This document shows positions 62,557-64,000 of a stretch of 64,000 bases of DNA, piece after piece. The notes below the pieces were generated by a model, which was not told where the DNA came from, made no database searches, and worked only from the letters and a program-made list of their open reading frames with translations. Source of the stretch: JABFRG01 sp038210445 (GTDB lineage Bacteria > Myxococcota_A > Polyangia > Polyangiales > Polyangiaceae); NCBI GenBank assembly GCA_038210445.1, contig JBBQWQ010000041.1, positions 7,260 to 71,259 of the forward strand, written 5' to 3'. The translations under genes were made by a program, and so were the position numbers. Within the stretch, counting starts at the first letter, position 1, and every line of letters starts with the position of its first letter.

Positions 62557-64000
62557 ATGGATTCCCGCTTCTCCTTCACCCTCAACGGCGTCGTGGTCGA
62601 CGTGGCCGGGGTATCGACCCACACTTCGCTCCTCACGTGGCTGCGGCAGAATGGCCACACCGGGAGCAAAGAGGGCTGCGCCGAGGGCGACTGCGGCGCC
62701 TGCACGGTGGCCATCGTGGAGCGCAACGAGCGCGGCGAGACCACCTATCGCGCCATCAACAGCTGCATCGCGCTCCTGCCCATGCTCGCGGGTCGGGAGA
62801 TCGTCACCGTGGAGGGACTTGCTGCCAACGGCGCGCTGCACCCGGTGCAGGAGGCGATGGTGGCGTGCAACGGCTCACAGTGCGGCTACTGCACGCCGGG
62901 CTTCGTGGTGTCGATGTTCGAGGGCTACTACCGGAAGGATCTTCATGGTCCGGCCGAGGTGGGCGACCAGCTGAACGGCAACCTGTGCCGGTGCACCGGC
63001 TACCGGCCCATTCGCGATGCCATGGAGCGCGCGCTGCGGGTGAAGAAGTCCGAATCCGGTGACGATCTCTTCGACCTTCGCCTGCGGAAGCCCGCGGCGG
63101 CGCTGGCGGCCGTGGAATACGCGGCGCCGCAGACCACCACCGGCGCCGAGCAGCGCTTCTCGCGCCCCACCACGTTGGCCGCGCTCCTGGCGGAAAAAGC
63201 CGCGAACCCCGCGGCGGAGCTGGTGTGCGGCGCCACCGAGATCGGCGTGTACATCAACAAGCGCTTCAGCGAGTACCCGGCGCTCATCTCCACCGAGGCG
63301 GTGGCCGAGCTCACGCGCATCGAGAAGACCCAAGCCGCCTTCGTGGTGGGCGGCGCCGCCTCGCTCACCGCCTTCGAGGAGGCCATCGGCGACGAGCTGC
63401 CCATGGTGAAGAAGATGCTGTGGGCCTTCGCCTCGCGGCAGATTCGCAACCGCGCGAGCCTGGCCGGCAACATCGTCACGGCCTCGCCCATCGGCGATAC
63501 GCCGCCGCTCCTCTTGGCGCTGGATGCAACCGTGCAGATTGCATCGATCCGCGGCGCGCGCACCGTGCCCATCGGCGAGTTCTTCGTCGGCTACCGAAAA
63601 ACCGTGCTGACGCCGGACGAGGTGGTGGTCTCGGTCACCGTGCCGCGACACAACCCTGCGCCTTCGGGGCGGCGCCTTGCCGACTCGTACAAGGTCTCCA
63701 AGCGGCGCGAGCTCGACATCAGCACCGTCGGCGCCGGGCTCTACGTCGAGCTCGACGACCGCGGCCGCGTCAGCGCGGCGCGCCTCGCGTACGGCGGCAT
63801 GGCAGCGACCCCGGCGCGCGCGTCTCACCTCGAGGCCGCGCTGCTCGGCAAGCCGTGGACCCTCGCCCAGGTCGAGGCCGCCCTGCCGGCCCTCGCCCAC
63901 GACTTCCAACCCATCGATGACCTGCGCGGCTCGGCCTGGTATCGCGGCCTCGTCGCCGCCAACCTCGTCCGCGGCTTCGTGCGCGAGACGGAGCTCGTCG
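62557..64000 (+). CDS. xdhA: Xanthine dehydrogenase small (FeS/FAD) subunit, 3' end off the window
   Basis: The frame opens at an ATG at 62557 with GTGAGG upstream and runs past the right edge (481 codons visible, with no stop). Two [2Fe-2S] domains are present: plant-type CAEGDCGACTV (about 43-53) and alpha-helical CGYCTPG with CRCTGYRPI (about 109-150). The FAD-binding domain follows (AELVCGATEIGVYINKRF, RQIRNRASLAGNIVTASPIGD). It passes electrons from the molybdenum subunit to FAD and NAD. xdhB should follow beyond the window; here xdhC comes first, unlike the usual xdhABC order. Confidence 0.93.
   Translation, partial: MDSRFSFTLNGVVVDVAGVSTHTSLLTWLRQNGHTGSKEGCAEGDCGACTVAIVERNERGETTYRAINSCIALLPMLAGREIVTVEGLAANGALHPVQEAMVACNGSQCGYCTPGFVVSMFEGYYRKDLHGPAEVGDQLNGNLCRCTGYRPIRDAMERALRVKKSESGDDLFDLRLRKPAAALAAVEYAAPQTTTGAEQRFSRPTTLAALLAEKAANPAAELVCGATEIGVYINKRFSEYPALISTEAVAELTRIEKTQAAFVVGGAASLTAFEEAIGDELPMVKKMLWAFASRQIRNRASLAGNIVTASPIGDTPPLLLALDATVQIASIRGARTVPIGEFFVGYRKTVLTPDEVVVSVTVPRHNPAPSGRRLADSYKVSKRRELDISTVGAGLYVELDDRGRVSAARLAYGGMAATPARASHLEAALLGKPWTLAQVEAALPALAHDFQPIDDLRGSAWYRGLVAANLVRGFVRETELV

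Overview
The window is about 68% G+C by eye, with GTG and TTG starts and tightly packed, often overlapping genes. It probably comes from a member of the Myxococcota, most likely the Polyangia. This rests on gene content alone: many lipoproteins with Asp/Ala-rich linkers after the lipobox, a Ser/Thr kinase next to an FHA-domain AAA+ regulator, TPR/PEGA-type envelope proteins, an OmpA protein with thrombospondin-type-3 repeats, a DUF2378-like protein, two hybrid histidine kinases and two ECF sigma factors. No rRNA, tRNA, CRISPR array, transposase or phage gene was recognised.

Layout. 1-8266: a truncated membrane glycosyltransferase-like gene, an NtrC-type response regulator, a long structured intergenic region, two lipoproteins (one an alpha/beta hydrolase) and a hybrid kinase. 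8285-13065: aerobic-hybrid benzoyl-CoA genes boxC-boxB plus a patatin-like gene, with the divergent regulator boxR. 13069-15298: a fatty acid hydroxylase-type membrane enzyme and two lipoproteins. 15332-23142: a complete tryptophan operon, with promoter, Trp-rich leader peptide, attenuator, a DAHP-synthase-like first gene, then trpE, trpG, trpD, a trpC-trpF fusion, trpB and trpA, nearly all translationally coupled. 23129-32462: a CrtI-type oxidoreductase, a GAF hybrid kinase, a DUF2378-like gene, a VIT-vWA/ECF sigma/81-residue operon and a large PLP-fold protein. 32472-46570: envelope and orphan genes, rsmE-prmA, TPR/PEGA genes, and a Ser/Thr kinase divergent from an FHA regulator. 46571-51258: repeat elements and a three-gene Hsp70 operon. 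51772-54419: three tandem paralogous Cys-rich lipoproteins. 54536-64000: a Gln/Pro-rich protein, helical and membrane proteins, a metallophosphatase, a RING-like mini-protein, an ECF sigma factor, glgC, xdhC and the start of xdhA.

Most notable points. (1) The first trp structural gene keeps the full DAHP-synthase fold but has lost all four metal ligands and key PEP-binding residues, so it looks like a pseudoenzyme behind a textbook four-segment attenuator. (2) A dispersed palindromic repeat sits in every sizeable convergent gap except one; in four of five copies it starts at the TAG stop codon of the neighbouring gene. (3) A divergent Hsp70 is encoded between an upstream J-like protein lacking HPD and a downstream helical protein. 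(4) The FHA regulator lacks the sigma-54 contact loop. (5) The VIT-vWA/ECF/mini-protein operon and the lipoprotein triplet are coherent modules of unknown purpose.

Limits: family assignments come from recognised motifs, not database searches, and start codons are inferred from start context and ribosome-binding sites.
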